Source: Lunatibacter salilacus
GTDB taxonomy: Bacteria > Bacteroidota > Bacteroidia > Cytophagales > Cyclobacteriaceae
Assembly (NCBI RefSeq): GCF_009797935.1
Contig: NZ_VOLC01000003.1
Location: 1 to 64,000, forward strand
DNA: 64,000 nucleotides
Direction of reading: 5' to 3'
Part shown: piece by piece, positions 44,306 to 53,319 of the stretch
How the letters are laid out: each line of letters starts with the position of its first letter
How positions within the stretch are numbered: position 1 is the stretch's first letter
Program-made: the position numbers and the translations under genes
Notes under the pieces: model-generated
Database searches by the model: none
What the model was told of the DNA's origin: nothing
Seen by the model: the letters and a program-made list of their open reading frames with translations, nothing else

Positions 44306-45577
44306 CTAACGCTTAACTAAAATGGGTTTTATCCCATCGGATAAATCTGATTTATTTGTGAACTGGTATGTTGTTATCTTTGGGATAAATACCAGGAGAA
44401 TAATAAAGGCCAAGGGGTACATGATGCCCGATATCAACCACAATGGGCCATAGGAATAGTTTTGTGCTACCCATCCAATAACTGGGTTGAGGATCATCCC
44501 GGAAACCGCCCCTGCCGTACCGGACAAACCTACCACTGTGGAAGTGGCGTATTTCCCAAATATGTCGGCAATTGCAGTGATATAGTTGGTGATCCAGAAA
44601 CCATGGGCCAACATCATTAAGGACATTAGGAAAATGGCTATTTCAACAGATGACACGGTGGAAATAAAAGGTGCCACAAGCGTGAGCGCGGCAGCAAATC
44701 CCATAACCCATTTCCTTGCGGCATTGATAGTGAGGTTTCTCGAAATTAATTTATCAGAGAACCAGCCGCCCAAGATGTTGGAAAGGCCCAAAGCCAAAAA
44801 AGGAATCCAGAAGAGCTCACCAATTCTTTCAAAGGATAAGTCACGCTCTTGATTCAGGTACTTTGGAACCCAAAACATCAAGAAATAAAACACAGGGTCC
44901 AATAAAAACCGGATCAGAATAAACGCTTGGACAGTTCTGTTTTTAAGTAACATTGATAACGGGACCTGAAATGCGGGACCTGCTTGTTTTGTTTCCCGTT
45001 GCGAGACGGCATGAAGGCTTTTTTTCCACGACTGCAAAAACCAGGCGACAACCCAGACTATACCAATTATACCGGGAATGATAAATGCCCATCGCCACCC
45101 ATATTGGCCGGATATATATATGGTCAAAGGCGGCGCTATTACAGCACCTATCGCTGCTCCACCGATAGCAATACCATTGGCTAACGCTCTATCTTTTTCA
45201 TCAAACCACTCGTAAACTGTTTTTGCTGCTCCGGGGAAACATCCTCCTTCTCCCATTCCCAACAAAAAGCGAAATCCCAATAAATGGTAAAAATTGTTCA
45301 TTAAGCCGTGAAGTGCACTTGCAATAGACCATATAGCAACTGATAGCCCCAATCCCAGCTTTCCTCCAACTTTGTCGATTAAGCGGCCACTTAAAGTAAA
45401 CATGATGGCGTAACTGACCAAAAAACCAGTATTGATCCATCCATATTGCACGTCTGAAATGTTCAGATCTTCCTGAATTTTTATGATGGTCATGGATAAA
45501 ATCTGACGGTCTAAAAAATTCAAACCTGTGGCTATGAATACCATTGCCAAGATGTACCAACGGATTTTTGGGTTCAT
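44306..45577 (-). CDS. MFS transporter of the ACS/hexuronate (ExuT-like) family
   Basis: The 423-residue protein has 12 predicted helices and family motifs: LNFLDRQILSMTIIKI in helix 1, GRLIDKVGGKLG in the 2-3 loop, FLLGMGEGGCFPGAAKTVYEW in helix 4 (shown partly) and LSNILGGWFSDKLI in the 8-9 loop. This group imports hexuronates and other sugar acids by proton symport. Its gene is first in the sugar-use group with the isomerase and the glycosidase. A hairpin separates it from the CHRD gene upstream. Confidence 0.85.
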   Translation of the reverse strand: MNPKIRWYILAMVFIATGLNFLDRQILSMTIIKIQEDLNISDVQYGWINTGFLVSYAIMFTLSGRLIDKVGGKLGLGLSVAIWSIASALHGLMNNFYHLLGFRFLLGMGEGGCFPGAAKTVYEWFDEKDRALANGIAIGGAAIGAVIAPPLTIYISGQYGWRWAFIIPGIIGIVWVVAWFLQSWKKSLHAVSQRETKQAGPAFQVPLSMLLKNRTVQAFILIRFLLDPVFYFLMFWVPKYLNQERDLSFERIGELFWIPFLALGLSNILGGWFSDKLISRNLTINAARKWVMGFAAALTLVAPFISTVSSVEIAIFLMSLMMLAHGFWITNYITAIADIFGKYATSTVVGLSGTAGAVSGMILNPVIGWVAQNYSYGPLWLISGIMYPLAFIILLVFIPKITTYQFTNKSDLSDGIKPILVKR

Positions 45578-45705
45578 TTTACTTAACGCGCTAAGTTTTT
45601 TCCAAGTTAAAAAAACCCACAGTGTTTTGCTTTAAAAATGGAATTTATCTTTCTTTTAAAAGAGACAAATTGTTTCAGCCGTATATTTGAACCAAGAAAT
45701 AAGAT

Positions 45706-45738
45706 AGACCTGCCAAGTTTTTAAAACCTGGCAGGTCT
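45706..45738. terminator. Palindromic hairpin, probable bidirectional terminator
   Basis: AGACCTGCCA (45706-45715) pairs with TGGCAGGTCT (45729-45738), and the inner GTTTT/AAAAC extends the stem. It lies 10 bp after the CHRD stop on the minus strand. Palindromes of the type ACCTGCC...GGCAGGT recur between genes in many Bacteroidota and in this window also at 35215-35240. Confidence 0.55.
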
Positions 45739-45748
45739 TGTCTACAAT

Positions 45749-46204
45749 TTAATCCACCTGCCCGCGGATTTCCCCTGGAGGAAAAGCGGCACTGTGGATA
45801 TTGACATACCAGAGCCCATTCAGCAGATCACTTTCCTGTTCGGTAGTCAATGCTGGGGTCATGCTATTTATTGGACTTGTATAGGGGGCGGATGAGATAG
45901 GGATGACCACAGGCCCGCTTACGCCAATTTCCCCTTTGTGAAAATGCATATTGGTAGGAGTGAGGCCGGTAAAAGTTAGGGTATAAGTTAATATCTTTGT
46001 GGTTTTATCGTAGGTTCCGTTAAAAACTCCGGTTGCTGTCGAGTTATTTGAGGGGACTTCCTCCCCACCGGTTATTTGTATGTTCTGATATTCAACGATA
46101 TTATCGTTGCCTGCATCATCGTCTTTTTCGCATCCAAAAAGAATGACCGACACTAATAGAAAAAAGGCTAAAATAGTGATTGATGAATTTAAGTAATTTT
46201 TCAT
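45749..46204 (-). CDS. CHRD-domain lipoprotein
   Basis: The ATG at 46204 gives a lipoprotein signal (VSVILFGCEKD); an upstream in-frame ATG at 46273 is rejected for that reason. The rest is one CHRD domain: YQNIQITGGEEVPSNNSTAT, LTFTGLTPTNMHFHKG, and the closing WYVNIHSAAFPPGEIRGQV. CHRD proteins are secreted and of unknown biochemical role, in some bacteria linked to metal or oxidative metabolism. The FecA-like receptor gene upstream on the same strand is a possible partner. Confidence 0.85.
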   Translation of the reverse strand: MKNYLNSSITILAFFLLVSVILFGCEKDDDAGNDNIVEYQNIQITGGEEVPSNNSTATGVFNGTYDKTTKILTYTLTFTGLTPTNMHFHKGEIGVSGPVVIPISSAPYTSPINSMTPALTTEQESDLLNGLWYVNIHSAAFPPGEIRGQVD

Positions 46205-46395
46205 GACGTTAGTTTTTAGTGATGGATATGTAGTTTTTTGCTTAGAGATTAACCAAATAATATAAGGAAACATAAGTCAATATCTATTTAAATTATCGCA
46301 TTGGCTTTTTTATGCTAAGTAAAGTTGCAAAAAAATAATGATTTTCTTATAAAGTTTTTCAATTTTATTTTTCATCATTTTCTTAAGGAATTGGT

Positions 46396-48588
46396 TTAGA
46401 TTTTTGTGCCAATAGACACTACAAATCCCCTACTGTCAGAAGACCAGATTCCGGGACCCGGATACATTTGTGGTCTTTTTGTAAAATATTGTGTATTCAA
46501 CATATTGTTGATACCAGCCCTTAGCACAAATTTTTCCCAAAAAGAAAATGCCACATTCAAATCCCAAACATGGTATTGCGGTACAAGCCCGACCGCACCC
46601 GAGGCGGCCGGGTTTCTTGTGTTCAACGCATCGGCAAAGGATTTCCCAACAAACTGATGTTGCAGGGCGACTTTGAGATTCCTAACCGTTAGAGTCAGTC
46701 CGTTTCTACTTATCCACGTTGGTACGGCCTCTATTCTATTACCTGCAATTTCTTGGTTTGACTCTCCATTCGAAACGTTCCCGCTAATGTATCGTGCATT
46801 CAAATAAGATGAAGCTGTGTAAAATGAAAGTAAAAATTGATCTGAGAAAAGGATTTTCCAATCCAGATAAAGCTCAATACCATCGGTCTTGCTATGTCCT
46901 ATATTGCTTTTTCCTATCAACGGCTGTCCGTCTTCTTCTACAAGGATATTTCCGATCCTGTTGCTGATATAGGTTCTAAAAAAGGTAAGGTTATACTTTA
47001 CCCTGTCTTCCCAAACATTCTCCCAGCCTACTTCGGCATTGTACCCAACGGAATTGGTTAGATTTTCATTAATGGTGGCTAATGGACTGCTAGGGATTAG
47101 GTCCTGAAAAAGAACCTGTCTGACTGCCTGGGAAATTCCTCCATATAATTTGGAATGTGAATTGATAAAATAGGCGGTATGGGCTCCAAGTGAAAAGAAA
47201 TTATAAGGGATGGTCTTGGGTACTTTGCTTTCCTCTAAGTACGCAATCCTTCCAAACATTTCGGAATTGCCATACTCATACCTGATTCCCGGAGAAATGC
47301 TGAATTTTTGAGAAATATTGAATTGATTCTCAACAGCCAAAGCGATACTTTCAGAATGTAGTTGAATATCTCTTGCAAACCCATTTGAGACTGTAAGGTT
47401 AAAATCCGACCCGGTAGTACCCAAACCTCTTTGCTTCCGTCCAAACATATTGTTGAAATACCGAACATATCCTGAAAAATAGCTTTTGACTTGACCCAAA
47501 TGGTATTCATGGAGAATTCTCGCCTCTGTTGTGCGGCTGTTGTACCTGTCGATGTCTACGTTTCTTGGAGCAAATTCATTGGTAGCAGGATCAATTACAT
47601 CGGGTACATTGGCAAAAGCATCAAACGTCACTGAGCTTCTTTCACCAAACGCGCCAGAACCTATCCATTCGAACCTCGTCTCCGGGCTGATTTGCCAGTC
47701 CAAGGAAAGGGAGGGAATATACATTTCGGGAGAATAAAAATTTCTTTTACGCGTTGACTGCCGCGGGTTTTCCTCAAACTGTTGATCAGTTAGAGGACCG
47801 GGAATTTTATACATATAATAACTTCTCGAGAGTTGTCCGGATATCTTCAGTTTTTCATTGACGTCGTAGGTCAATCCTACATGCTGTGCATCTGAATCAG
47901 AGCGGGCATTTTCTCTGTACCCGTTTGATTTTCTCAATTGGTAATAGGCATGGTAAGTAAATTTATCAACTTTTCCTCCAATACTATTGTAAGTAGCAAA
48001 AAGGCCAAATGATCCGGTGGAGGTAAGGTTTTCGAAGGAAAACTCTTTGGCCGTATCGGCACTTTTGAGTACATAATTTAACATTCCCCCAAACTGCTGC
48101 CCATATTGAAGTGCTGCTGTACCCCTTACCAATTCGATCCTGTCGACAGCTTCCATTGGCATGGAATAATGACTCGCAGGATATCCATACATATCGGTGT
48201 TGATAATGGTACCGTTTTGGCGCACATTGAATTCCCAACTGCGGTGGGCATCCAGTCCGCGGACAGAAAAATTAACTTGGTTGCCGGATCCATCCATGTC
48301 GTATACCATCCCGCTTGGTATTTTGGCGAATAGTTGCCTTCCTATTTTCTCTGCTAGGTTGGCAGGCATATCTTGGATTGATATTACCTCCGATTTCCTA
48401 CCACCGATGATAAAGGTTTTTTGAATATTGGCAAGCGGGACAATGACCTCGGTTTCTTTAGTCCCAAGGACAATAAATTCTTCTAACTCATAATTGCTTA
48501 CAGAGTCAGTTTGCGCAAAACCAAAACCAGTGGAGGTCACTATCAGGACCACGGTCAGTATTTTTTTTATTTTAACTAATTGTTTCAT
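46396..48588 (-). CDS. FecA-like TonB-dependent receptor
   Basis: The 730-residue protein has a signal peptide and a TonB box region near YELEEFIVLG. The plug domain (about 60-190) contains VNFSVRGLDAHRSWEFNVRQ and RIELVRGTAALQYGQQFGGM, and the barrel ends in an isoleucine-terminated strand. The plug resembles FecA-type iron-citrate receptors, and iron uptake is the best guess. The start codon follows the last MKSSM repeat unit with a 4-nt gap, so this gene has an array of three mini-ORFs as its leader. Confidence 0.85.
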   Translation of the reverse strand: MKQLVKIKKILTVVLIVTSTGFGFAQTDSVSNYELEEFIVLGTKETEVIVPLANIQKTFIIGGRKSEVISIQDMPANLAEKIGRQLFAKIPSGMVYDMDGSGNQVNFSVRGLDAHRSWEFNVRQNGTIINTDMYGYPASHYSMPMEAVDRIELVRGTAALQYGQQFGGMLNYVLKSADTAKEFSFENLTSTGSFGLFATYNSIGGKVDKFTYHAYYQLRKSNGYRENARSDSDAQHVGLTYDVNEKLKISGQLSRSYYMYKIPGPLTDQQFEENPRQSTRKRNFYSPEMYIPSLSLDWQISPETRFEWIGSGAFGERSSVTFDAFANVPDVIDPATNEFAPRNVDIDRYNSRTTEARILHEYHLGQVKSYFSGYVRYFNNMFGRKQRGLGTTGSDFNLTVSNGFARDIQLHSESIALAVENQFNISQKFSISPGIRYEYGNSEMFGRIAYLEESKVPKTIPYNFFSLGAHTAYFINSHSKLYGGISQAVRQVLFQDLIPSSPLATINENLTNSVGYNAEVGWENVWEDRVKYNLTFFRTYISNRIGNILVEEDGQPLIGKSNIGHSKTDGIELYLDWKILFSDQFLLSFYTASSYLNARYISGNVSNGESNQEIAGNRIEAVPTWISRNGLTLTVRNLKVALQHQFVGKSFADALNTRNPAASGAVGLVPQYHVWDLNVAFSFWEKFVLRAGINNMLNTQYFTKRPQMYPGPGIWSSDSRGFVVSIGTKI

Positions 48589-48592
48589 CTGT

Positions 48593-48676
48593 TTATAATT
48601 TTTTTTTAATGGTCAGATGGAATCTCGCTACGATAATCATCCCACTGTGTGACGTTTTCGTCATGCTCGATTTCAT
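48593..48676 (-). CDS. 27-residue MKSSM-family mini-ORF next to the receptor start
   Basis: It begins MKSSMTKTSHSG with MIIV in place of MIII and a Lys-rich tail. The TAA is followed by ACAG and the receptor ATG. Confidence 0.42.
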   Translation of the reverse strand: MKSSMTKTSHSGMIIVARFHLTIKKKL

Positions 48677-48765
48677 CTGTTTATAATTCTTTTTTCAATG
48701 GTCAGATGGAATCTCGCAATTATAATCATCCCACTGTGTGACGATCTCGTCATGCTCGATTTCAT
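48673..48765 (-). CDS. 30-residue MKSSM-family mini-ORF (RSS type)
   Basis: It begins MKSSMTRSSHSG. Its TGA overlaps the ATG of the next mini-ORF as ATGA. The loop of the TGACG hairpin is changed (AGAT for AAAA) while the stem is kept. Confidence 0.42.
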   Translation of the reverse strand: MKSSMTRSSHSGMIIIARFHLTIEKRIINR

Positions 48766-48769
48766 GTGT

Positions 48770-48853
48770 TTATAATTGTTTTTCAGTTGCCACATGGAAT
48801 CTCGCAATTATAATCATCCCTCCGTGCGTCGCCTGCGTCATGCTCGATTTCAT
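48770..48853 (-). CDS. 27-residue MKSSM-family mini-ORF (QAT type)
   Basis: Its peptide is identical to the one at 14357-14440. The frame is open further upstream (to 48967), but sequence there belongs to the degenerate copy. Confidence 0.4.
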   Translation of the reverse strand: MKSSMTQATHGGMIIIARFHVATEKQL

Positions 48854-49131
48854 CTTATTATAATTGTTTTTCAGCGGCGATAACTTTTCCCGCACGGAAG
48901 GTGGAGATAGCCTGTCCCCAACTCGATTCGGGACCTGACTACCGTTAGGCAGGTGTTTAATAATCATCTCTGAGGGACGTGCTCGTCATGCCTGCCTGTC
49001 CGGAAGGCCGGTTCGATTGTACAGGAGTATTGAAAAAAGATCCAAAGTACTAATTCTTCGTTCGTTTTGCGTGTAAAGTCCGCTCATGGAGGGTAACACC
49101 AAGCCTCTCTAAGAACCATATACCGAAATTC

Positions 49132-49171
49132 GGGACAGGCTGTGACAGTATCCCGTCATACAGCCTGCCCC
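49132..49171. repeat. Imperfect palindrome
   Basis: GGGACAGGCTGT-GAC pairs with GTC-ATACAGCCTGCCCC around AGTATCCC. It lies 39 bp past the stop of the barrel-protein gene on the minus strand and may end its transcript. The rest of 48993-49209 shows no gene. Confidence 0.5.
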
Positions 49172-49209
49172 GGTCATTTCGATGGCTTAGATATCCAGAA
49201 CATTCTGGT

Positions 49210-49746
49210 TTAGAGACCAATTCTGAACCCTACATTAGTTACCAATCCGTTTGAGTATATGGGTTTGGCTTCTAATTTATCTGCTGTCGAACCAGAACCT
49301 ATAGCGCCCATTTCAACAAAATATGAAAACCTTGGGGCTGGCCTGAACTCAAAACCAAATAATCCATATCCACCCACAACTGAACTTTCAGACGAAAATT
49401 CGTTGTTAGGCAAAATTGTTACAACACCAGCTTCTCCGTAAATGAATACTCTTTCACTAATTATAACACTTCTGCTTCTTATTCCAAGTTGAATATTTTG
49501 ATATGATGTCCAAGTGGTTTCTGTACCATTAAAATTTTCAAGGTGTTGTAAATTTACACCTGCTTTTATTGCCACTTTTTCTTTAATAAAGTAGGGACTT
49601 ATCACATGTAGTCCAAATCCAAAGTCGTTTTGATATTGACTAAGGTTGAAACCAACTTCCAATTTGTTCGGAGATTTTTGTGCCGAGAGTTGTATACTTA
49701 TCATTATAAAAAATGATAGAACTAATGCTTTTGTTATATTATTCAT
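49210..49746 (-). CDS. Small outer-membrane beta-barrel protein
   Basis: The 178-residue protein has a signal peptide (cleavage after LSA) and about eight amphipathic strands with alternating Gly and aromatic residues. It ends in GFRIGL, like OmpA- or OMP-beta-brl-type barrels. No binding motif is seen. Its role is unknown and no operon partner is evident. Confidence 0.65.
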   Translation of the reverse strand: MNNITKALVLSFFIMISIQLSAQKSPNKLEVGFNLSQYQNDFGFGLHVISPYFIKEKVAIKAGVNLQHLENFNGTETTWTSYQNIQLGIRSRSVIISERVFIYGEAGVVTILPNNEFSSESSVVGGYGLFGFEFRPAPRFSYFVEMGAIGSGSTADKLEAKPIYSNGLVTNVGFRIGL

Positions 49747-49872
49747 TTTGATTAAATTTTATTTTCGCCTTCTCTATTCAGTTTTGGGATCCCTGCTGGA
49801 TTTAGTTGCTTCTTTTATATATGCTACTACCTTACAGGGATTTCGAACTTTTAAAACATCCGGTTTCAAAAA

Positions 49873-51144
49873 CTATTTCAAAGGCTTAAGGTGGTTATTT
49901 ACCATCCACTTCCCAATTTCCTCACCTAACTCCAATCCTGCATCACAGGCAAAGCGAAAGTGAATCCCGGCGGTAACCCTTGAATCTGCATTTTCGATAG
50001 CGGCAGCTTTAAAACCGGTAAAGCTTCTTTCACCCGCTCCAGGCAATGCTGTGGGAGAGCTCATGCTAAAGCTGGTATTATCTCCCAGAATTCCGGCCAA
50101 AACAGATGCGGCCGCATTTCCAAGTGCGCTGTGGGTAGAGGGGTAATCCTGAACGGGGGGAGTAGGCATTTCTGATTCCCAGAGTACGTCTGGTTCAGTT
50201 TGCTCGTTTCCGTCAATGTCAGCTTTTTGGATGGCGGTGTAGGGCCTCCATAAGTTGTAGTAGAATTTGGAATCCCAGCCTGCAATATATGCATCGGCCA
50301 TTGCCATATCGACCAGAGCAAACAACCTAGCTGTTTTAAGTAAGTCTAATTTTTTATCAAAAGCCACTTCTCGGGTCACCCGATTCCAGCCTGCTTCTGA
50401 AAATTCATACCAAAAATAGGCATATTCTGTCTGCTCCTCTGTACGGGTATTGCTATTCTTTCTTCCGATCTCTTTAACCTCATTAAACGCTTCCACATAG
50501 TCTTCGCTATCTAGGGAAGGAAATGGATCTGACCGAAACTGGTCTTTCTTGTTCAGCCCAAATGGCTTAATATCCTGCCAAAATGGGGCAAATATAAAAT
50601 CGAAAGGCGGTACAGCCTGGTAAACTCCTCCAATTTCTGATGGTGCTACGGGACTAATGGGGTTCTCTGCTGCTCCATCATTAGCTCTTGAATCCAATAT
50701 GGCTTGTCCTGCCTCTTTACCCAACTGAATACCCATTTCCTTCCGCTCCGAATCCGGAACAGCCGCAAGGGATTGGTTCAGTGCATTGTCGAGGAATTCT
50801 TTTTTATCCGGAATTTCAGCTACCAAAACCGTATGGGCTGCACTAGCAGCAGCTGCAATTGGATTTGCGGAAGAATTGTAGCCTGTAAATGCATATTTCT
50901 CATAAACTGGAAAAATAGCATTCAATGCATCGTGCATCGCCAGATGGGTCATTGCATTTACTCGGGAAGCCATCAATGAATGTTGGTAGGCAACACCGCC
51001 AAATGCCTGATAGGCAATCTCATCCCAATCAATAATTACATCATTAGGTAAAGTCCCAATCTTTGGTGTGTTAAAATGTTCTGTGGTACATGCTGAATTC
51101 ATCATACATGTCCAAACTGTAAGAACTAACATAATCTTTTTCAT
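49873..51144 (-). CDS. Vanadium-dependent haloperoxidase / PAP2-like lipoprotein
   Basis: The ATG at 51144 gives a lipoprotein signal (MNSACTTEH). The protein of about 423 residues carries the vanadate/phosphate pocket: Lys in FDKKLDLLKTARL or nearby helices, YPSTHSALGNAAAS (Pro-Ser-x-His) and SRVTAGIHFRFACDAG (Arg and His). This is the pattern of bacterial haloperoxidase-like members of the PAP2 superfamily, which can act as haloperoxidases or phosphatases. Activity is not decided by sequence. The TolB/TPR regulator gene ends 80 bp upstream on the same strand. Confidence 0.8.
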   Translation of the reverse strand: MKKIMLVLTVWTCMMNSACTTEHFNTPKIGTLPNDVIIDWDEIAYQAFGGVAYQHSLMASRVNAMTHLAMHDALNAIFPVYEKYAFTGYNSSANPIAAAASAAHTVLVAEIPDKKEFLDNALNQSLAAVPDSERKEMGIQLGKEAGQAILDSRANDGAAENPISPVAPSEIGGVYQAVPPFDFIFAPFWQDIKPFGLNKKDQFRSDPFPSLDSEDYVEAFNEVKEIGRKNSNTRTEEQTEYAYFWYEFSEAGWNRVTREVAFDKKLDLLKTARLFALVDMAMADAYIAGWDSKFYYNLWRPYTAIQKADIDGNEQTEPDVLWESEMPTPPVQDYPSTHSALGNAAASVLAGILGDNTSFSMSSPTALPGAGERSFTGFKAAAIENADSRVTAGIHFRFACDAGLELGEEIGKWMVNNHLKPLK

Positions 51145-51224
51145 GTGATTTAATTTTTTTTGTTTTAAAATAAATACACTAGAAAAAGCGTAAGTTGAGA
51201 ACTTACATTGTGAGGACGGCAAAC

Positions 51225-53006
51225 TTACCAAGTTATCCAGACCAATGTTCTATCCGGCTTATAGGTACAAAATGTGCCCGTTTTAATTGCGTTGGAGAGG
51301 TGAGCACCCAGTAATGGATGGATTAGTTCTATTTTGGCTATGGCATTTCGAATTCGCCAAGTCACTGCTGACCTTGCTTTATCTATTGTTCCGCCCGTTT
51401 CTCTGACCTTTTTATTTAGATTAAGGGAGCTTGATAAATGGTCCACAAGCTTATCGTATTCTTCGTGAAGCTTTTCAATCCGTTCAAAATCGCTGTATTG
51501 TTCCGCTTCCTCCAATTCTCCCTGCAATTCGAGAATTTTTCTTTGGTATTCCTTTTTGGCCTTTTCATCAATGAGTTTTTCCCCAGAGTCTTCCAGGGTA
51601 GAACCCATTAATTCCGCACAATGAAAAAGCTGCCCCGGCTGCATTATCAATTTTTGTATATCATAAAGCCCCTTTACCTCAACTGTCTGTATGGTAGTTC
51701 CATCATAAGAGATTTTCCAAGTGGAATTTTCTTTGATAAAGGCATTTTCCTGAGAATTTATTTTTTCATCGCTTTCTTTTTGCAAGGGATATTTCTCAAA
51801 ACTGCCCTTGCTTATAAAACGCAGAAATTCCTCCAAATTCGTCTTGTAACGATGGGGATTCAATTTTAAAATCCAATCAATGGCCTCCTGCTGCTCAAAA
51901 TCTTGGCCTTTAGCTATTAGTCTTTTATATACGCCTAGAAAAGCATTCCAGTAAGCTTGCATCTTATCGTATTGCTTGAGGTGGTAAAAAATAGCTGCGC
52001 AATAGGCATCAGAGTCCGCAATCGAGGCTTTACCCATTTGATCTTTTTCAATAAATGAGGCGGCCTTTTCGTATTCCCCCAGTTCGAAATAAATAAATCC
52101 CCCAATTCTAAACTGATTTCCTCTAAAATAAGGGTAAAGCTGCAAGCCTCTTTCATACCCTTCTAGGGCTTCTTTTCCCAACCCCAAGTAAACAAGGTAA
52201 AGTGATATCGGGAAAAGCGTGTCCGGATCATTGGAATTCAACATTAAGGACCTTCTGAAATAATATTCAGCCGTGCTGTAGGAACCTTCATATAAAAAAA
52301 TTCTAGCTAGGACCATAGTAGCTATGTGGTTGTTATCATCCAATTCGATTGCTTTTTGAGCCCATTCAAAAGCCCCGGATTTGCTTACATTCCAACGCTC
52401 CCAAAGTTGACACGTCCATTCATTGAAGAAAGACAAGGACATACCCGTGTACGCAAGTGCGTAATCAGGCTGTGTCTCCAAAGCTTTCTTAAAATGTTCC
52501 CGAGCGATTAAATCGGCTTCAACCGATGCTTTTTTAAGTTCCTCCATTCCATTTAACCAATGTTCATAGGCACTAAAAGCAATTTTTGGTCGCTGTCTGA
52601 TTTTTGATAGCAGATCTTGGTCTATCTGCTGTTGCATCACTGTCACCATGCTTTTAAGCAGGTTGTCCTGAATATCATTTAGTTCATGAAGATGCCCTTC
52701 CAGTCTATCGCCCCATACCAAACGCCTGTTTTCACTGTCGTAAAGCTGCACGTTGATTTTAACTACCTCCCTATCCGCTCGAAAGGTTCCCTGTACATAA
52801 TAGGCCGGTTTTAACGTGCCTGATAAATCAGGGATGTCCCCAGGCATGACACCATTGGGATATCTTATCACACTCAGTTGGCGAAATCGGGAAAGCTCAG
52901 TGATCAAATCCTCGCTGAAATACCTGCAGAAAATATTAATTTCTTTTTGGGAAGAAAGATCTTCAAACGGGAATATAGCTAATGGGATAGCATGTTGGTT
53001 TTGCAT
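51225..53006 (-). CDS. TolB-like/TPR regulator with a C-terminal winged-helix-like domain
   Basis: The ATG at 53006 starts MQNQHAIPLAIFPFEDLSSQ, the usual opening of TolB-like domains of adenylate-cyclase and CadC-type regulators. Residues about 160-370 form several TPRs (for example YALAYTGMSLSFFNEW and IATMVLARIFLYEGSYSTAEYY). The last 160 residues match a domain seen at the end of large signal-transduction proteins: a strand pair WKISYDGTTIQTVEVKGLYD, the helix PGQLFHCAELMG, a coiled coil, then AVTWRIRNAIAKIELIHPLL and TGTFCTYKPD. That part probably binds DNA. An in-frame ATG at 53060 is possible but adds a hydrophobic stretch. It likely regulates the haloperoxidase gene downstream. Confidence 0.7.
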   Translation of the reverse strand: MQNQHAIPLAIFPFEDLSSQKEINIFCRYFSEDLITELSRFRQLSVIRYPNGVMPGDIPDLSGTLKPAYYVQGTFRADREVVKINVQLYDSENRRLVWGDRLEGHLHELNDIQDNLLKSMVTVMQQQIDQDLLSKIRQRPKIAFSAYEHWLNGMEELKKASVEADLIAREHFKKALETQPDYALAYTGMSLSFFNEWTCQLWERWNVSKSGAFEWAQKAIELDDNNHIATMVLARIFLYEGSYSTAEYYFRRSLMLNSNDPDTLFPISLYLVYLGLGKEALEGYERGLQLYPYFRGNQFRIGGFIYFELGEYEKAASFIEKDQMGKASIADSDAYCAAIFYHLKQYDKMQAYWNAFLGVYKRLIAKGQDFEQQEAIDWILKLNPHRYKTNLEEFLRFISKGSFEKYPLQKESDEKINSQENAFIKENSTWKISYDGTTIQTVEVKGLYDIQKLIMQPGQLFHCAELMGSTLEDSGEKLIDEKAKKEYQRKILELQGELEEAEQYSDFERIEKLHEEYDKLVDHLSSSLNLNKKVRETGGTIDKARSAVTWRIRNAIAKIELIHPLLGAHLSNAIKTGTFCTYKPDRTLVWITW

Positions 53007-53091
53007 AGGAAAAAAAGGTTTTACAAAAATAACAAATTTACCAAAAATGCATTTATTCAATCACCTGTTTTATAAGTATTTAAGCGGTTAA

Positions 53092-53319
53092 CTATCAGAT
53101 TATACTATCAGATGGCAAAATTTTATAGATGGCATTTTGCTTCACCAGATTTTGCAGTGGCACGGAATGTTTACAAACAAATCACCTGCCGACACAGTCT
53201 TTAATAAGTCCGTAAATATGTTTTGGGACGGTATTTTTTACTCGCTCACATTGACAGCTGTCATTATTGGGGTAATTTCCCTAACACGTTTACTAAGAAA
53301 GAAAGGTATATACCCTTAG
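53092..53319 (+). pseudogene. Fragment of a DUF2243 membrane protein
   Basis: The open frame has no ATG upstream of FIDGILLHQILQWHGMF, the DUF2243 signature, and continues WDGIFYSLTLTAVIIGVISL before stopping. Intact members have about 160 residues and four helices; the first helix and the last two are missing here. It is read divergently from the TolB/TPR gene. The stop overlaps a terminator-like hairpin. Confidence 0.65.

Larger units (their letters stand above)
48589..48992 (-). repeat. MKSSM-type repeat, locus 3 (three units plus a degenerate fourth)
   Basis: Units start at ATG 48853, 48765 and 48676 and lead directly into the receptor gene at 48588. The links are TAA-ACAC-ATG, then ATGA overlap, then TAA-ACAG-ATG. 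A fourth, degenerate copy lies at about 48857-48992. It keeps the GACG-N4-CGTC hairpin and GATGATTATTA but has lost the frame. It carries a longer insertion whose end (CGGGAAAAGTTATCGCC) resembles the insertion in locus 2 (CGGGACAAGTTATGACC). Confidence 0.88.

Noticed and set aside
48589-48992. CRISPR array
   Set aside because: The units are about 90 bp, have coding frames and no unique spacers, and no cas genes are present.
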